A stretch of 64,000 bases of DNA from Teredinibacter haidensis (GTDB lineage Bacteria > Pseudomonadota > Gammaproteobacteria > Pseudomonadales > Cellvibrionaceae), in contig NZ_CP060084.1 of the NCBI RefSeq assembly GCF_014211975.1, positions 868,001 through 932,000 on the forward strand, given 5' to 3'. Positions 35,709 through 45,616 of the stretch are shown here, one piece after another; the stretch's first letter is position 1; each line of letters begins with the position of its first letter. Both the position numbers and the translations under genes were made by a program. The notes under the pieces are model-generated. The model was not told where the DNA came from and did no database searches. It was given only the letters and a program-made list of their open reading frames with translations.

Positions 35709-37220
35709 CTATTTTAGATTCAACTCTTTCAATGTAATAACGCCCTCTGATTCATAGCGCGTGCGCAGTTGCTCATCGGTCATTAATGCTGGGCCGTAAA
35801 GACCGAATTCATCTTTCCAACTAACAAAATAACTCCACCACACACCTAGATTGTGCATGCGTTCAATATCCGGCACGCCACCAAATTCAGCTAATGCAAT
35901 AAGTTTTTTTCCATCGAAACGCGCGCGTAACGCATCCCATCTAGGTACAAGAGGGTCCGAAAGATCATCGGGGTAGGCGTCGACGCCAACAATATCAACA
36001 TAATTATCCCCCGGATACCACGCCGGATCTTCACTGGATAATACCCAAATTAAGTTGTGTAGCTTATGGTGTTCTGTAAGTCGCTCAAAGAGTAAGTGCC
36101 ACAACGATTTGAACGCTTCGGGGCCTTTTGCTCCCCACCAAAACCATTCGCCCTCGGATTCATGCAAAGGTCGCCACAATACGGGGATTCCGGCTTTCTG
36201 CAGTTTTAGAAGCTCTACCGCTATAACATCAATATCCTGAATCATAGCGATATATTCGGCACTCTCCTTATCGGCCAGCGCCTGCGCCACATCAAAATCC
36301 GTTGCTCTGGTGTAAAACCCAGACCACCAAGGGCGCTCCTGCGTATTTGGCAAATGCATTGGCGCATTCCAATGCCATAGTAGGGTGACGATATAGTGTT
36401 GTTGATTGACTGCTCGGATAATGGATTCGCTTAAACCATTTGCATCCGCGCCGAATTGGACTCTTGTGGGTGAATAGTCGAGAAGATCTGCCGACAAAAT
36501 AGCGGGGAAGAGGCCGATTCGCCGATAGATATTGTCGTGCTCCACCAAGGCTTCCTGACCACTCAAAGTGTGCGAACCATATTCTGTCGCCAAATAATTC
36601 AGCAACGCTAATGTTTCGCCATTGGCATTCGTGTCGGCCGGTTGCGGTGTGATTTTTTGTAGTGGCACGGGAGCCTCGGTGGGCGTCAGCTCAACGTAGT
36701 CTATTTCGTAAAACAACCATCCACCACCGAGTGAGAGCGTGTGTTGACCCGCCTCAAGCCAATACCGTCCAGCATCGACAGTTGAAAACGCCTCGGAATG
36801 TTGAAACAACCCGCTTAACCGAAGGTTGTCAATGCCAAGCAAATAGCCTTTCTCGCCGGCGGCCGCTCGATACCCAATATCTATGCGGTAATAGCCCGCT
36901 CCAGCGGTGAAATTCCAAGTAACGAGATCTGCTTCTTCGTCAAACCCACCAACATAAGCATCGCCGGAATAGCCGGTTTGTGTTTGAAGTAACTCAACAC
37001 CGCTGAGAGTTCCTTTTTCGGCCTCAAAACGCTGCACGTCTACTGGGTAATTCTGAACATTGGCACCTGCGCCGCCCAGAGGGTCATCGGCTACGGGGTC
37101 TCGTGTGGCATTGGAAGAGCCACCACAGGCATTTAACCAGAACAGTGCGACAAACAGCGACAGCCCGCTAGGATTCAGTCTCATTTGTTGGCGCCTCATA
37201 GAAACATGGGTACAGGGCAT
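35709..37220 (-). CDS. CBM35-GH26 beta-mannanase lipoprotein
   Basis: The gene encodes 503 residues. The ATG at 37220 has an AGGAG site 6 bases upstream. A lipoprotein signal ends WLNAC with Cys32 as the lipidated residue. A CBM35-type module follows (about 55-180: RFEAEKGTLSG, GYSGDAYVGGF, YYRIDIGYRA), then a GH26 catalytic domain (about 190-500). Glu354 in RPLHESEGEWFWW is the acid/base and Glu445 in ALAEFGGVPD the nucleophile of the family. It cleaves beta-1,4-mannan and would be anchored to the outer membrane. It lies between recX and alaS with the GH5 cellulase divergent from it, an added polysaccharide-use segment in a housekeeping block. Confidence 0.92.
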   Translation of the reverse strand: MPCTHVSMRRQQMRLNPSGLSLFVALFWLNACGGSSNATRDPVADDPLGGAGANVQNYPVDVQRFEAEKGTLSGVELLQTQTGYSGDAYVGGFDEEADLVTWNFTAGAGYYRIDIGYRAAAGEKGYLLGIDNLRLSGLFQHSEAFSTVDAGRYWLEAGQHTLSLGGGWLFYEIDYVELTPTEAPVPLQKITPQPADTNANGETLALLNYLATEYGSHTLSGQEALVEHDNIYRRIGLFPAILSADLLDYSPTRVQFGADANGLSESIIRAVNQQHYIVTLLWHWNAPMHLPNTQERPWWSGFYTRATDFDVAQALADKESAEYIAMIQDIDVIAVELLKLQKAGIPVLWRPLHESEGEWFWWGAKGPEAFKSLWHLLFERLTEHHKLHNLIWVLSSEDPAWYPGDNYVDIVGVDAYPDDLSDPLVPRWDALRARFDGKKLIALAEFGGVPDIERMHNLGVWWSYFVSWKDEFGLYGPALMTDEQLRTRYESEGVITLKELNLK

Positions 37221-38380
37221 ATTATGCTCCTAAAATGTCCCTGGTAGTATCGTCGTTGCTGGATGGTCAGAGAAGCTGTGTAACGTGCTATAGAGCAACA
37301 AATAAACCCATCGGGCAGCCAGTAGGTATAGATCTCTCACATAAAAGAGCTTGTTTCGGTAATGCTCACACTCGAAGGCCACAACCAATACACTTCTTTA
37401 TGAATTGCAAATATACCAGTATGGGCGTAAAGGCTTCCTGTAAAGCAATCGAGTTTAGGGTAACGGAGCAAGCCCATTATTTACCTGACTTGCGTATGTT
37501 TTCACCGAAAAACTTACTAAAAAATTAAACAATCAAAGCCTTCGCCCCCATATTTGTTGGGGTTCGCGCTGCGCTCGGATTTCTTTATTGGCCGATAAAA
37601 ATCAGAAAGTTAAAATAGCAATGTAACGCAATATGGGCGCACAGAAAGAATGTGGGCTTATAATATTTACACGAAAGATTGCGCCTCATCAATACTCGCA
37701 CTCGAGATTCTCATTAAATACGCGGCTCTTAGAGACTTCCTAACACCCAGCATTACGGTAACTATTTTTATAGTGCATCGCAGTTTAGGGTAACGAAGAA
37801 AGAAAAATATTTACCTTACCTGCATAACTAAAATAAGCTCATTCACAAACTAATACCAACAGCTTTCTTCGCGGTTAGCGTTACACAAAGAAGAGTGGAA
37901 AATGAAACCATTTGTGTTTTCAGGCGGCAAGTCTGAGAGCAGGCTTCATAATGACTTTTAAAAGTGTGACTGCTGTCGAAAACTTAACGAAGAATCCGGT
38001 GAAAAATGTTTTCAACGGATTAAATCTTCGGAAAAAAGCGTAGCTTATGTATGATGTCAAGGTGTTTCAGAACGTAATTAACACCACAGCAGAAGTGTCG
38101 TTAGTTGCCAGCAGCCTGTTAAATCCATTTAAGTCGATGTTTTTTCGGCGCAAATGCATTATTTTTGAGAGCCCCTTTATTCTGGTTACATCCAGTGTGG
38201 GTTCTTTTGAGTAGAGCGTGGGGATCAGAGGTTGGTTAAGGTTTTTATACGGCAAGGTGAAAAATCATAAATATGATAAGCGAAAACGTGAAATATCCGT
38301 TACCAAAAAGCCAAGCAATCGCTATGGGAGTTGGGTAGAAAATAGCAACATGTTCGGCGTAATAATAAAGAGGATTAAAC
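37221..38380. other. Long divergent intergenic region with an imperfect repeat
   Basis: This 1.16-kb stretch lies between the divergent mannanase and cellulase genes. No credible gene is seen. It contains an imperfect direct repeat, AGTTTAGGGTAACGnAGnAAG...ATTTACCTnACnTGC, at 37453-37494 and 37793-37836. Related sequence (nTATGGGCG) lies upstream of the first copy and between the copies. It should hold both promoters and perhaps operators for carbohydrate control, or be relict repeated DNA. Confidence 0.5.
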
Positions 38381-40219
38381 ATGGTTACTAATAAAATTTT
38401 GAGGTACCTACGTTCGTTGCGGGTTGGCGGTCTATTGTTAGTTGTATCACTGCTGTCAGTTCAGGCGCTCGCTATTCAATGCGAACATGGTGTAGGAAAT
38501 AGCTGGGGCTCAGGGTTTACTGGCAGTATCACGATTACCAATAACGATACGAACGCCATTACTGGCTGGGAAGTGCAATGGTCATACGCAAGCGGCACAA
38601 CAGTCACCAACCTGTGGAATGCAAATAAGTCGGGCGACAATCCATACACCGCTACCAACCTAAGTTGGAATGGAAGCCTACAACCAGGGCAATCGACTGA
38701 ATTTGGCTTTCAAGCCGCTGGCGATAATCAAGATGCCAGCATCATAAGCTGTATCGATACGGGGGCAAGTAATTCCAGTAGCTCAAGCTCTTCTTCCAGT
38801 TCTAGCAGTTCTTCAAGCAGCAGCTCAAGCTCCTTGTCGAGTTCTAGCAGCTCCAGTTCTTCGTCCAGCTCAAGTAGCTCCTCAAGCTCTTCATCCAGCT
38901 CTGAAGGGAACTGTATTGATATGTGCAACTGGTATGGAGAGAGCCGTCCACTGTGCGAAAACCAGGATAGTGGCTGGGGTTGGGAGAACAGCCAGAGCTG
39001 CATTGGTGCGACCACCTGTGAGAACCAGTCGGGAGATGGCGGAATCATAGCTAGCTGTAGCACCAGTAGTTCTAGCTCTTCTAGTTCTAGTTCTAGTTCT
39101 AGTTCTAGTTCTAGCTCGAGTTCCAGTTCCAGTTCCAGTTCCAGTTCCAGTTCCAGTTCCAGTTCAAGCTCCTCATCTTCGGCTGGCGGTTTAACCGCCG
39201 TAGAATTGACGAAACTAATGGGTGTAGGCTGGAACGTCGGCAATTCGCTAGACGCTATCGGCGGTGAGACCGCATGGGGTAATCCCGTTATCACTCAGCA
39301 GTTAATCAATTCAGTTAAAGCGGCAGGTTTCGATACCCTTAGATTGCCAGTAGCTTGGAGCCAGTTTTCAGACGATGCCAATTTTGTCATTCAAAGCAGT
39401 TGGATGAATCGCGTTGAAGAAGTGGTGAACTACGCTCTAAATGCCGACATGTATGTCATCATGAATATTCACTGGGATAACGGCTGGATGCAGCCAACCT
39501 ATGTTGAGCAGGATTACGTTAATAATCGACTCGCCGTTATGTGGACTCAAATCGCAACACACTTCCGCGATTATGATGAACGGCTGCTCTTTGCCGGCAC
39601 GAATGAAGTGATGGTCGACGGCGACTATGGCACGCCTACCGTCGAATATTACACCGTGCAAAATAGTTTCAACCAGACATTTGTCGATACTGTGCGCGCC
39701 ACTGGCGGTGGCAATGCAGACAGGTACCTCGTCGTGCAAGGGTTCAATACCAATATTGATCACGCGGTGAATTATGCAGAAATACCCAGCGACACAATCA
39801 ACGATCGGCTTATGATGGAAGTCCATTATTATGACCCCTATAACTTCACGCTAAATGAAAGTAGCAGCATTACTCAGTGGGGCTCCATTGCTACAGATTC
39901 CAATGCAACGGAAACATGGGCGAATGAGTCGTATACGGACGCTCAGTTCCAAAAAATGACGTCAAACTTCGTTGATCAGGGCGTAGGGGTTATTCTTGGT
40001 GAGTACGGTGTTATCTCACGGCCTTCGGTTACCGACCACGAGATCTATAGAGTTTACTGGAACGAGTACATCACTCAATCTGCAATCGATCACGGGATAG
40101 TTCCGGTCTATTGGGATAATGGCTATTCCGGTGAACATGGGATGGCTATTTTTGATCGAAATAATGGTAACTCGCTCTATCCCGATATTATTGAAGCGCT
40201 AATCAAAGCGGCCAACTAA
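38381..40219 (+). CDS. Secreted multidomain cellulase CBM2-CBM10-GH5
   Basis: The gene encodes 612 residues with a signal peptide (about 1-30). CBM2 (about 31-128) shows WGSGFTGSITITNN and GWEVQWSY. A poly-Ser linker (132-174) leads to CBM10 (176-227: CNWYGESRPLCEN, GWGWENSQSCIG). A second poly-Ser linker (228-266) precedes the GH5 catalytic domain (270-612). In GH5, Glu409 in FAGTNEVMV is the acid/base and Glu541 in ILGEYGV the nucleophile. It is a secreted endo-beta-1,4-glucanase with two cellulose-binding modules, an architecture typical of Cellvibrio/Teredinibacter. AGAGGA precedes the ATG. The linkers are made of simple repeats (see the repeat entry). Confidence 0.94.
   Translation: MVTNKILRYLRSLRVGGLLLVVSLLSVQALAIQCEHGVGNSWGSGFTGSITITNNDTNAITGWEVQWSYASGTTVTNLWNANKSGDNPYTATNLSWNGSLQPGQSTEFGFQAAGDNQDASIISCIDTGASNSSSSSSSSSSSSSSSSSSSSLSSSSSSSSSSSSSSSSSSSSSSEGNCIDMCNWYGESRPLCENQDSGWGWENSQSCIGATTCENQSGDGGIIASCSTSSSSSSSSSSSSSSSSSSSSSSSSSSSSSSSSSSSSSSSAGGLTAVELTKLMGVGWNVGNSLDAIGGETAWGNPVITQQLINSVKAAGFDTLRLPVAWSQFSDDANFVIQSSWMNRVEEVVNYALNADMYVIMNIHWDNGWMQPTYVEQDYVNNRLAVMWTQIATHFRDYDERLLFAGTNEVMVDGDYGTPTVEYYTVQNSFNQTFVDTVRATGGGNADRYLVVQGFNTNIDHAVNYAEIPSDTINDRLMMEVHYYDPYNFTLNESSSITQWGSIATDSNATETWANESYTDAQFQKMTSNFVDQGVGVILGEYGVISRPSVTDHEIYRVYWNEYITQSAIDHGIVPVYWDNGYSGEHGMAIFDRNNGNSLYPDIIEALIKAAN
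39062..39178 (+). repeat. Hexanucleotide simple repeat encoding the second poly-Ser linker
   Basis: A run of TCTAGT-type and then TCCAGT-type hexamers encodes about 39 serines. The units are much purer than those of the first linker (38764-38900), which mixes serine codons. Slippage would change linker length in 2-residue steps without loss of frame. Confidence 0.8.
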
Positions 40220-41624
40220 AACTATCGATATCTGGGTGGCAGGGTAGCATGGTCCAGATAAAGACAGTGATGGTTTGGCGAATGCCTAAACGCTAGATGG
40301 CTGGTGCTTTGCTTATGGGGGGAGGAGTGATTGAATCCTGAATTTAGCATCCCCGTTCGGGAAGGGCGAGTTCGCAAAGCATTTTCAATGATTATTTTAT
40401 AAGAGCCCGGGATAATGTCGGGTACAGGTTTGGGCTACATTAACTCTGGTACCGTGCAGCAGGATATTATCCTGTTGCGGCGGTCAAGTCAGAAGCTGAA
40501 GGGCTTGTTAACGTTTATGGCGGTGGGATTGGTGAGCCAAATTATATTGAGGGCAAGTGATTAAGATGCATGCCCCTAATCCGCACAAAACATACACCCA
40601 TCGAACCCAAGCCTAGAGCGTTAGGGCTGTGTTAACCGCGTATACAATTACCAGCTCACCACCGTTGTTGATAAACCGTTGGGTTGTCTAACTCAAACAC
40701 TCTTGCGGTACGGCGATATTGAAAACGACAGTCAATCCGAATTGGCAAATGATGAAAATAAAGGCTTCGCGAAAATCAGCGACACCTATTACCACTACCA
40801 ACGTAATCTTACCGCACAAGCCAAAACAGACGCGGACCTAACCGGTGAATACCTCCCCCAAGAAACCCTACCCGAAACCATCCAGAGTTGGCTTGCCAAA
40901 AAAGAATTAACCGGGAAAACCGGCTACCCCAGTAAAAGCGAATGCAAAGGCTTGGTCGTGCACAGTGCATGCAGTGGCCATAGGGGTTTGGGTGTTCTGG
41001 TAGTTTCTACGTAGCGTGAAGCGCAAAAATACTGGATAAAACCCACGGTGTGGGTGTCCCTTTGCAATACCGGCCGTAAACAACCGATCTAAAGGATGTG
41101 AAGGCCAGCGACGACGCATATGAATGATTAATGAAGGCGGTCGGCGACTGCAATGCGGGCATTGGCCTATTTCAAGAATTTAGCTGGCCGATGTCATTAA
41201 AAAATGGCCAACCTTCACCCGTATACGGTAAATGCATTGGAGCATTCCAATGCCATAGTAGGGTTGCAATATAGCTTTCGGGTCATCCCCCTACACGGAC
41301 GGGCCATACACGACCCATTAACGAAGTGGAACGAACGTTTACTGAATCGTTATGTGGAGGTGGCTGATCGCGTTGTTTACGGGTGCCTATGCTGTAGAGA
41401 TGATTGTTCGGGGTGTTGAAACATTTATTCATCACGTCGAAAACAGTATTGCCGAAACTAGAAGTAGGACAGTCTACGTTGCCGAAGTGTAATCGACCAT
41501 ACATAAAATTTATGGACTAGTGCAGGAGTTAGTTCGGAAATCAAACCCCGTTAAAAATAAAGAGGCTTTATTTTGTATATCCTAGTCTTTACCCAAAATA
41601 ATAAAGAATAAAACGGAATTACAG
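40220..41624. other. Decayed DNA after the cellulase gene
   Basis: About 1.4 kb without a convincing intact gene. A frame ending at about 40560 reads VKSEAEGLVNVYGGGIGEPN and ends YIEGK, which looks like an orphan C-terminus. A plus-strand frame at 40679-41014 (TYYHYQRNLTAQAKTDADLT then GEYLPQETLPETIQSWLAKK) has no ribosome-binding site or recognisable homology and is listed here rather than as a gene. At 41229-41278 there is a GH26 remnant (separate entry). The stretch looks like the debris of several genes. Confidence 0.45.
41229..41278 (-). pseudogene. Short remnant of a GH26 mannanase gene
   Basis: About 50 bases here are nearly identical to 36350-36399 in the minus-strand GH26 gene. The shared core includes AAATGCATTGG and CATTCCAATGCCATAGTAGG. 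Flanking sequence does not match. This is probably what is left of a second GH26-like gene, or a short gene-conversion or recombination scar. Confidence 0.6.
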
Positions 41625-42599
41625 GTGAATCTCGACGAAATCCGCAAGAAAATTAATGAGAAAGGTTCACGCGAGGCCCGCAGCTCGGGGAATCCAAACA
41701 ACGGTGATATTGACCGCGAACTATCTGGCAGAGGCCGTCAGCGGCAGGCTGACGATATTCCGATGCAAGATTACTCAACGTGGTATCGCACACAGAAGAG
41801 CAATGTGACCTTGCCGTTCCACTCTACAACGTTAGAAACTGGAGGGAGCTACCGTGCTGGTGCAGCGAGTCGACCAGCTATTCGGCACGATGATGGCTTT
41901 TCTAAGTTTCCCATGCGTAATCCCGAGTTGTCTGACTATTTATCGCTATATAAATAGACACTAATGATGGATGGCGCCGCGCTGTTACGATCAGACTTGT
42001 TCGATGCTGTTGCTGCCTATGGCCACTTTTTAAATGGTAAGGGTAGGAATAGACAGTTTTCTTATGACCGCTATGTAAATACTGATAGCAGTGGTCGGCT
42101 CACATTAAGAAACGCGATTTTGGATGCGCAGGATGCGGCCATTAAATTATGGCAAAATAACGATGAACCTAACACGTTTAGATTTACAGGCCCGGCAATT
42201 CCGAGTGGTTCTTCAGCAGCTACACACACCTATTTGCGTTCTGTTTTTCCATACCCGGCAACTGAAAACTGGCAAAAAGCGATTAGTGCCCATACTATTT
42301 GGTTAAGTGGTAGGGTTTCTGTAAGAAAGCCGTTCTCGGTTACCAAACCGATCGACTTTTCTATGAGTTTCAGGATAAATGCAGAAGACCAATACAATTT
42401 TAACCCCGGTATGAATGATATCGCATTTGGTATTCCTGATGACGAAAATGGTAAATTTGTTGTGTGTGGTTTGGCTGATGGGGATAGACATAATTCTACC
42501 TTGGACAGATTGTTCAGATGGAAAGGAACGGATTTGGGGGTAGCCAGTATGGGGATTAATTTAACACGTATCCCCAATCAACCGCGTCGAAACAGGTGA
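41625..42599 (+). pseudogene. Amber-interrupted gene, possible toxin domain
   Basis: Two frames in the same phase are separated by one TAG at 41955-41957: 110 residues (MNLDEIRKKINEKGSREARS...) and 211 residues (from 41964, MMDGAALLRSDLFDAVAAYG...). No ribosome-binding site precedes the second, so one gene of about 324 codons with a premature amber is the simplest reading. The C-terminal part contains MSFRINAEDQYNFNPGMNDI and GIPDDENGKFVVCGLA. I associate these motifs with C-terminal domains of secreted antibacterial toxins, but I cannot name the family and this is unverified. The following lipoprotein gene starts 6 bases after its stop and could encode immunity. Confidence 0.5.
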
Positions 42600-42605
42600 G
42601 TAATC

Positions 42606-43072
42606 GTGCGAACTATTTTTTTGTTAAGTTTTTTATTTTTAATGGTTTGTGGGAACAGATGGAACAAAAATATATAACTTCAACCGAAATGGGTCTTCTT
42701 CCTAAACTCATATCCATCCCTTCTGATGTCGTGTCGGTTAAGTGGCGTGCTCCAGATGACGGGGCTTCCGGCTCGAAAAATCTTCTCGTGCTTATTCGTT
42801 TTTCAAACAACGATTATGAAAAAGTTCTTGGGGATAGTGAGCCTTTAGGTAATGCGAAAACCCGTTTTCCGAAGGCGCTGTTTGATGAGTGGGTGCCGCA
42901 GGAGCTGAAGAATAATATGCAGGTGCAGCAGCAAGGTGATATTTATTTACTTGAAACTGTTCAACCCTACCAGCCCAGTGTATTTACTCGGACTGATTTG
43001 TCGCCATTTGTAAACGGTACACTATACCCCCTGGGTGACGGTTATATGCTGCTCGATTTAACCAGTATGTAA
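42606..43072 (+). pseudogene. Frameshifted lipoprotein following the toxin-like gene
   Basis: A GTG at 42606 has a good AGGTGAG site 5-7 bases upstream and begins a lipoprotein signal (RTIFLLSFLFLMVC, lipobox LMVC). This frame stops at 42675-42677, inside TATATA (42671-42676). Dropping one TA gives an uninterrupted reading NKNITSTEMGLLPKLISIPS and on to the stop at 43072. The longer frame as it stands can only start at a GTG (42596) without a ribosome-binding site. So this is either a pseudogene, a slippage-controlled gene or a sequencing error. Mature protein about 140 residues, family unknown. By position it could be an immunity protein exported to the periplasm. Confidence 0.55.
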
Positions 43073-43263
43073 ACAAATAGCGTAGGGAGAGATTAAGGGC
43101 GAGACCTTACCTTTTGCTTGCGAATAGCGCTAAGCTGTTTATGCCCCATTAGGGGGGAGGAGGTGAAGTAGTAAACGGTTGCGCGTTACTGTGGTTTTAC
43201 GTATCAACGATACTGAATGGCTCTTTGCAAATTTAGAGCTTGGATATAATGCTTGAGTGAGCG

Positions 43264-44295
43264 CTACGTCAGTAACGGTTCGAAAAAGGCTATGGCGTAT
43301 TTGTCTACCCAACTGGGCTTGCCAATACCACGAAGGAAAGCGCAATGGGAGCCGTGTTTCTGCAGGGATATGCTTAAACTTGTCGGCCTCGCAATTTTGG
43401 TTAAGTCCTGTACGGGTATTACCGGGTCGTCTTTACTGACGATAAGGCTTGTCGCGCTGGAGGTGAAGGCGAGTTTGTGGCCAGTGATGGTATAAGCTCG
43501 AAAATAGTCTTCTACGGTGTTGTAGTTTGTGTACCGGGGAATAAAGTAATCATTCATTTCCCGTAGACGTTTTAATTTTTGCAGTGGCTCATGGAAGCCG
43601 TAGTCGGGGAAGTGCGCTAATTTTTTTAAGAGGGATCGTTTCCATTTATGGACGAAATACTGCTCGTACCAGAAGGGGCCGTTTTCGAGCCTTTGCATTG
43701 TGTGCACAGGATCCAGAACCGGGCACACGGCCAGTACGGCATCTAGAGGCTTGTGTAGAGATTGGTTGAGTAATCCAACCCTTAATGCAAAATTTCCTCC
43801 CAAAGAAAACCCCATTAATCCAGACCGCTCGTAACCCTGTGTGGCCTGCAGGTTTTTTATGGCCCCAGCAACTTCTTCCACGAGTGATGAGTTGAAAATG
43901 CCTCGATTTAAATGGTGGCTATCGCCATGATCTCTAAAGTTCAGGCGAACCACATCGTAGCCTGCGGCGAGGAGAGTGGCAGTGGCGGAGATTATGTAGT
44001 TGGACTGGCTTGAACCTTCCCAGCCATGCAGCAAAATAATGAGTTGTTTTGCTTTTTTTTCTGGATCTGACTGGTTTAGCTCTCCCAGAAGCCTGACCCC
44101 GTTCCCGGCATCAATAATTTGAGTTTGTGCATTGTTGAGCATTGCCGCATGTTGACGAAGAAGCGCGTTTTTACGCAGTTTCGAGCTGGAGAGAGTCGCC
44201 TGTATATGGTGGTTATTCAGGTGCCAGGGCGGCTGGAAATCTTCAGCAAGGCTGTCGTTATTAGGCGTAAGTACATCGAGATTGTGCATATTCAC
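43264..44295 (-). CDS. YheT-like alpha/beta hydrolase
   Basis: The gene encodes 343 residues. An alpha/beta-hydrolase fold is visible: LIILLHGWEGSSQSNYI (oxyanion region), RLNFRDHGDSHHLN, nucleophile motif GFSLGGNFALR (Ser at about residue 160), an acid in SKDDPVIP (about 283) and a catalytic histidine in QKHGSHCAFL (about 315). The RDHGDSHHLN loop is typical of YheT/ABHD1-3-type hydrolases. The substrate is not known, but lipid or short-chain ester is usual for the group. It stands alone on the minus strand between two plus-strand units. Confidence 0.85.
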   Translation of the reverse strand: MNMHNLDVLTPNNDSLAEDFQPPWHLNNHHIQATLSSSKLRKNALLRQHAAMLNNAQTQIIDAGNGVRLLGELNQSDPEKKAKQLIILLHGWEGSSQSNYIISATATLLAAGYDVVRLNFRDHGDSHHLNRGIFNSSLVEEVAGAIKNLQATQGYERSGLMGFSLGGNFALRVGLLNQSLHKPLDAVLAVCPVLDPVHTMQRLENGPFWYEQYFVHKWKRSLLKKLAHFPDYGFHEPLQKLKRLREMNDYFIPRYTNYNTVEDYFRAYTITGHKLAFTSSATSLIVSKDDPVIPVQDLTKIARPTSLSISLQKHGSHCAFLRGIGKPSWVDKYAIAFFEPLLT

Positions 44296-44396
44296 AAATA
44301 GCAGGGTCTATAAATCTGTTCTGGCGTGTGTTGTAATTTCATAGTCAGTTGATTGTAACCTGATAGAACCTGTAAGCAATTTCGGCGTTGGGGTAT

Positions 44397-45254
44397 ATGG
44401 TGATAGATCACAAAAAAAATATTCGGGTGCGATATCTTGTTGAGATCGCGGTTCTTGTGTGTTTGCAAGTTTTCCCCTTAACAGCTCTTTCCAGCACGGA
44501 AGGGTTGTGGTTGAAGGTTAACGGTGAGTGGATGCCGGGGGCGTTGCTGATAGGAAGTACTAAGCCAGAGGCGCAAGTGAAGGTGCTGGATAGAGCACTG
44601 GTTGCGGATAAAAATGGTAGATTCGTGTTTGGTCTGGGTAGAGATGTTACTGGCCAGGTGGATATTCAAGTGACCAGTGCGAGCGAAACTCTGGTAAAAA
44701 GCTTTCCGTTACTGTCCAGAGACTACGATATTCAGCGCATAACGGGTGTCGATAAAAAATATGTGTCTCCGCCCCCTGAAGTTACTGAGCGCATTAAACG
44801 CGATGCTGCCAAGGTCTGGAAAGCCAGGCAGATCCATTCGAATGAAACCTACTTTACTGAACGTTTTATTTGGCCTGCCAAGGGGCCGATTAGTGGCGTA
44901 TACGGTAGTCAGCGGGTTTTTAATGGTGTGCCTAAGCGCCCTCATTTTGGGTTGGATATTGCCGGGCCGGTTGGAACGCCGATTTTCGCGCCCGCAGGCG
45001 GCGTGGTAACGCTGGTAGACGACGATATGTTTTACTCTGGTGGCACTTTAATCGTTGACCATGGCTATGGTATTTGTTCGACCTTTATCCATTTGAGCGA
45101 GATCCTGGTAACGGTGGGGCAGCGTATTTCCCAAGGGGATGTTATCGCTAAAATGGGGGCGACGGGGCGCGTTACCGGTGCGCATTTGGACTGGCGCATC
45201 AACTGGTTTAATCAGCGTCTGGACCCAGCACTGTTGCTGCCTGTACGCCCTTAG
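44397..45254 (+). CDS. M23-family (LytM) cell-wall metallopeptidase
   Basis: The gene encodes 285 residues from the ATG at 44397, with GGGG 4 bases upstream. A TTG at 44388 is less likely. A signal peptide (AVLVCLQVFPLTALS) is followed by an N-terminal beta domain and a C-terminal M23 domain. In that domain RPHFGLDIAG supplies the first His and Asp ligands and GAHLDWRINW is the last motif. The usual HxH is HxD here, a variant I recall from this subfamily, so activity may still be intact. It should cut peptidoglycan cross-links in the periplasm. Its neighbour Trm112 starts 104 bases later on the same strand. Confidence 0.87.
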   Translation: MVIDHKKNIRVRYLVEIAVLVCLQVFPLTALSSTEGLWLKVNGEWMPGALLIGSTKPEAQVKVLDRALVADKNGRFVFGLGRDVTGQVDIQVTSASETLVKSFPLLSRDYDIQRITGVDKKYVSPPPEVTERIKRDAAKVWKARQIHSNETYFTERFIWPAKGPISGVYGSQRVFNGVPKRPHFGLDIAGPVGTPIFAPAGGVVTLVDDDMFYSGGTLIVDHGYGICSTFIHLSEILVTVGQRISQGDVIAKMGATGRVTGAHLDWRINWFNQRLDPALLLPVRP

Positions 45255-45358
45255 CCTTCGAGTCTTAACTTGGGCTTACTTGCAGACAAAAGCCATCCCT
45301 GGGTGTAACATTCGTTCCCGTTTTACGACAACCACAAATTGCGAAATCAGGGTAAATT

Positions 45359-45559
45359 ATGATCGATCAAAAATTACTCAGCATACTGGTGTGTCCAGTG
45401 AGCAAGGCACCCTTGCAATATATTGCCGACAAGCAGGAGCTTGTTTGTGTTGCCAGCGCTTTAGCTTACCCCGTGCGCGATGGCATTCCCGTTATGTTGG
45501 AAAGCGAAGCCCGGCAGCTATCATCAGAAGAAAAAGAGCTTTACCGAACAAAGCCCTAG
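45359..45559 (+). CDS. Trm112/YcaR family protein
   Basis: The gene encodes 66 residues: DQKLLSILVCPVSKAPLQYI, then ELVCVASALAYPVRDGIPVM and a Glu-rich end. This is the full length of bacterial Trm112-like (YcaR) proteins. The zinc-ribbon fold normally has four Cys. Here only CP and VC remain, as is common in the bacterial members. It acts as a small partner protein; in other organisms Trm112 activates methyltransferases. The ATG follows AGGGTAAATT, a modest ribosome-binding site. Confidence 0.88.
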   Translation: MIDQKLLSILVCPVSKAPLQYIADKQELVCVASALAYPVRDGIPVMLESEARQLSSEEKELYRTKP

Positions 45560-45616
45560 TATCCAGCCTTTGATTAATTCCCGTTACCAGTCTGTTGACC
45601 CAAAGAGGGGCGCTCA

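Noticed and set aside
38728..39294. Long minus-strand frame of Glu-Leu repeats opposite the cellulase linkers
   Set aside because: It is the reverse reading of the serine repeats (AGCTCn/GAGCTn); low-complexity shadow of the GH5 gene.
40679..41014. Plus-strand frame of 111 codons after the cellulase
   Set aside because: No ribosome-binding site, no recognised pattern, surrounded by decayed sequence; kept only as part of the gap description.
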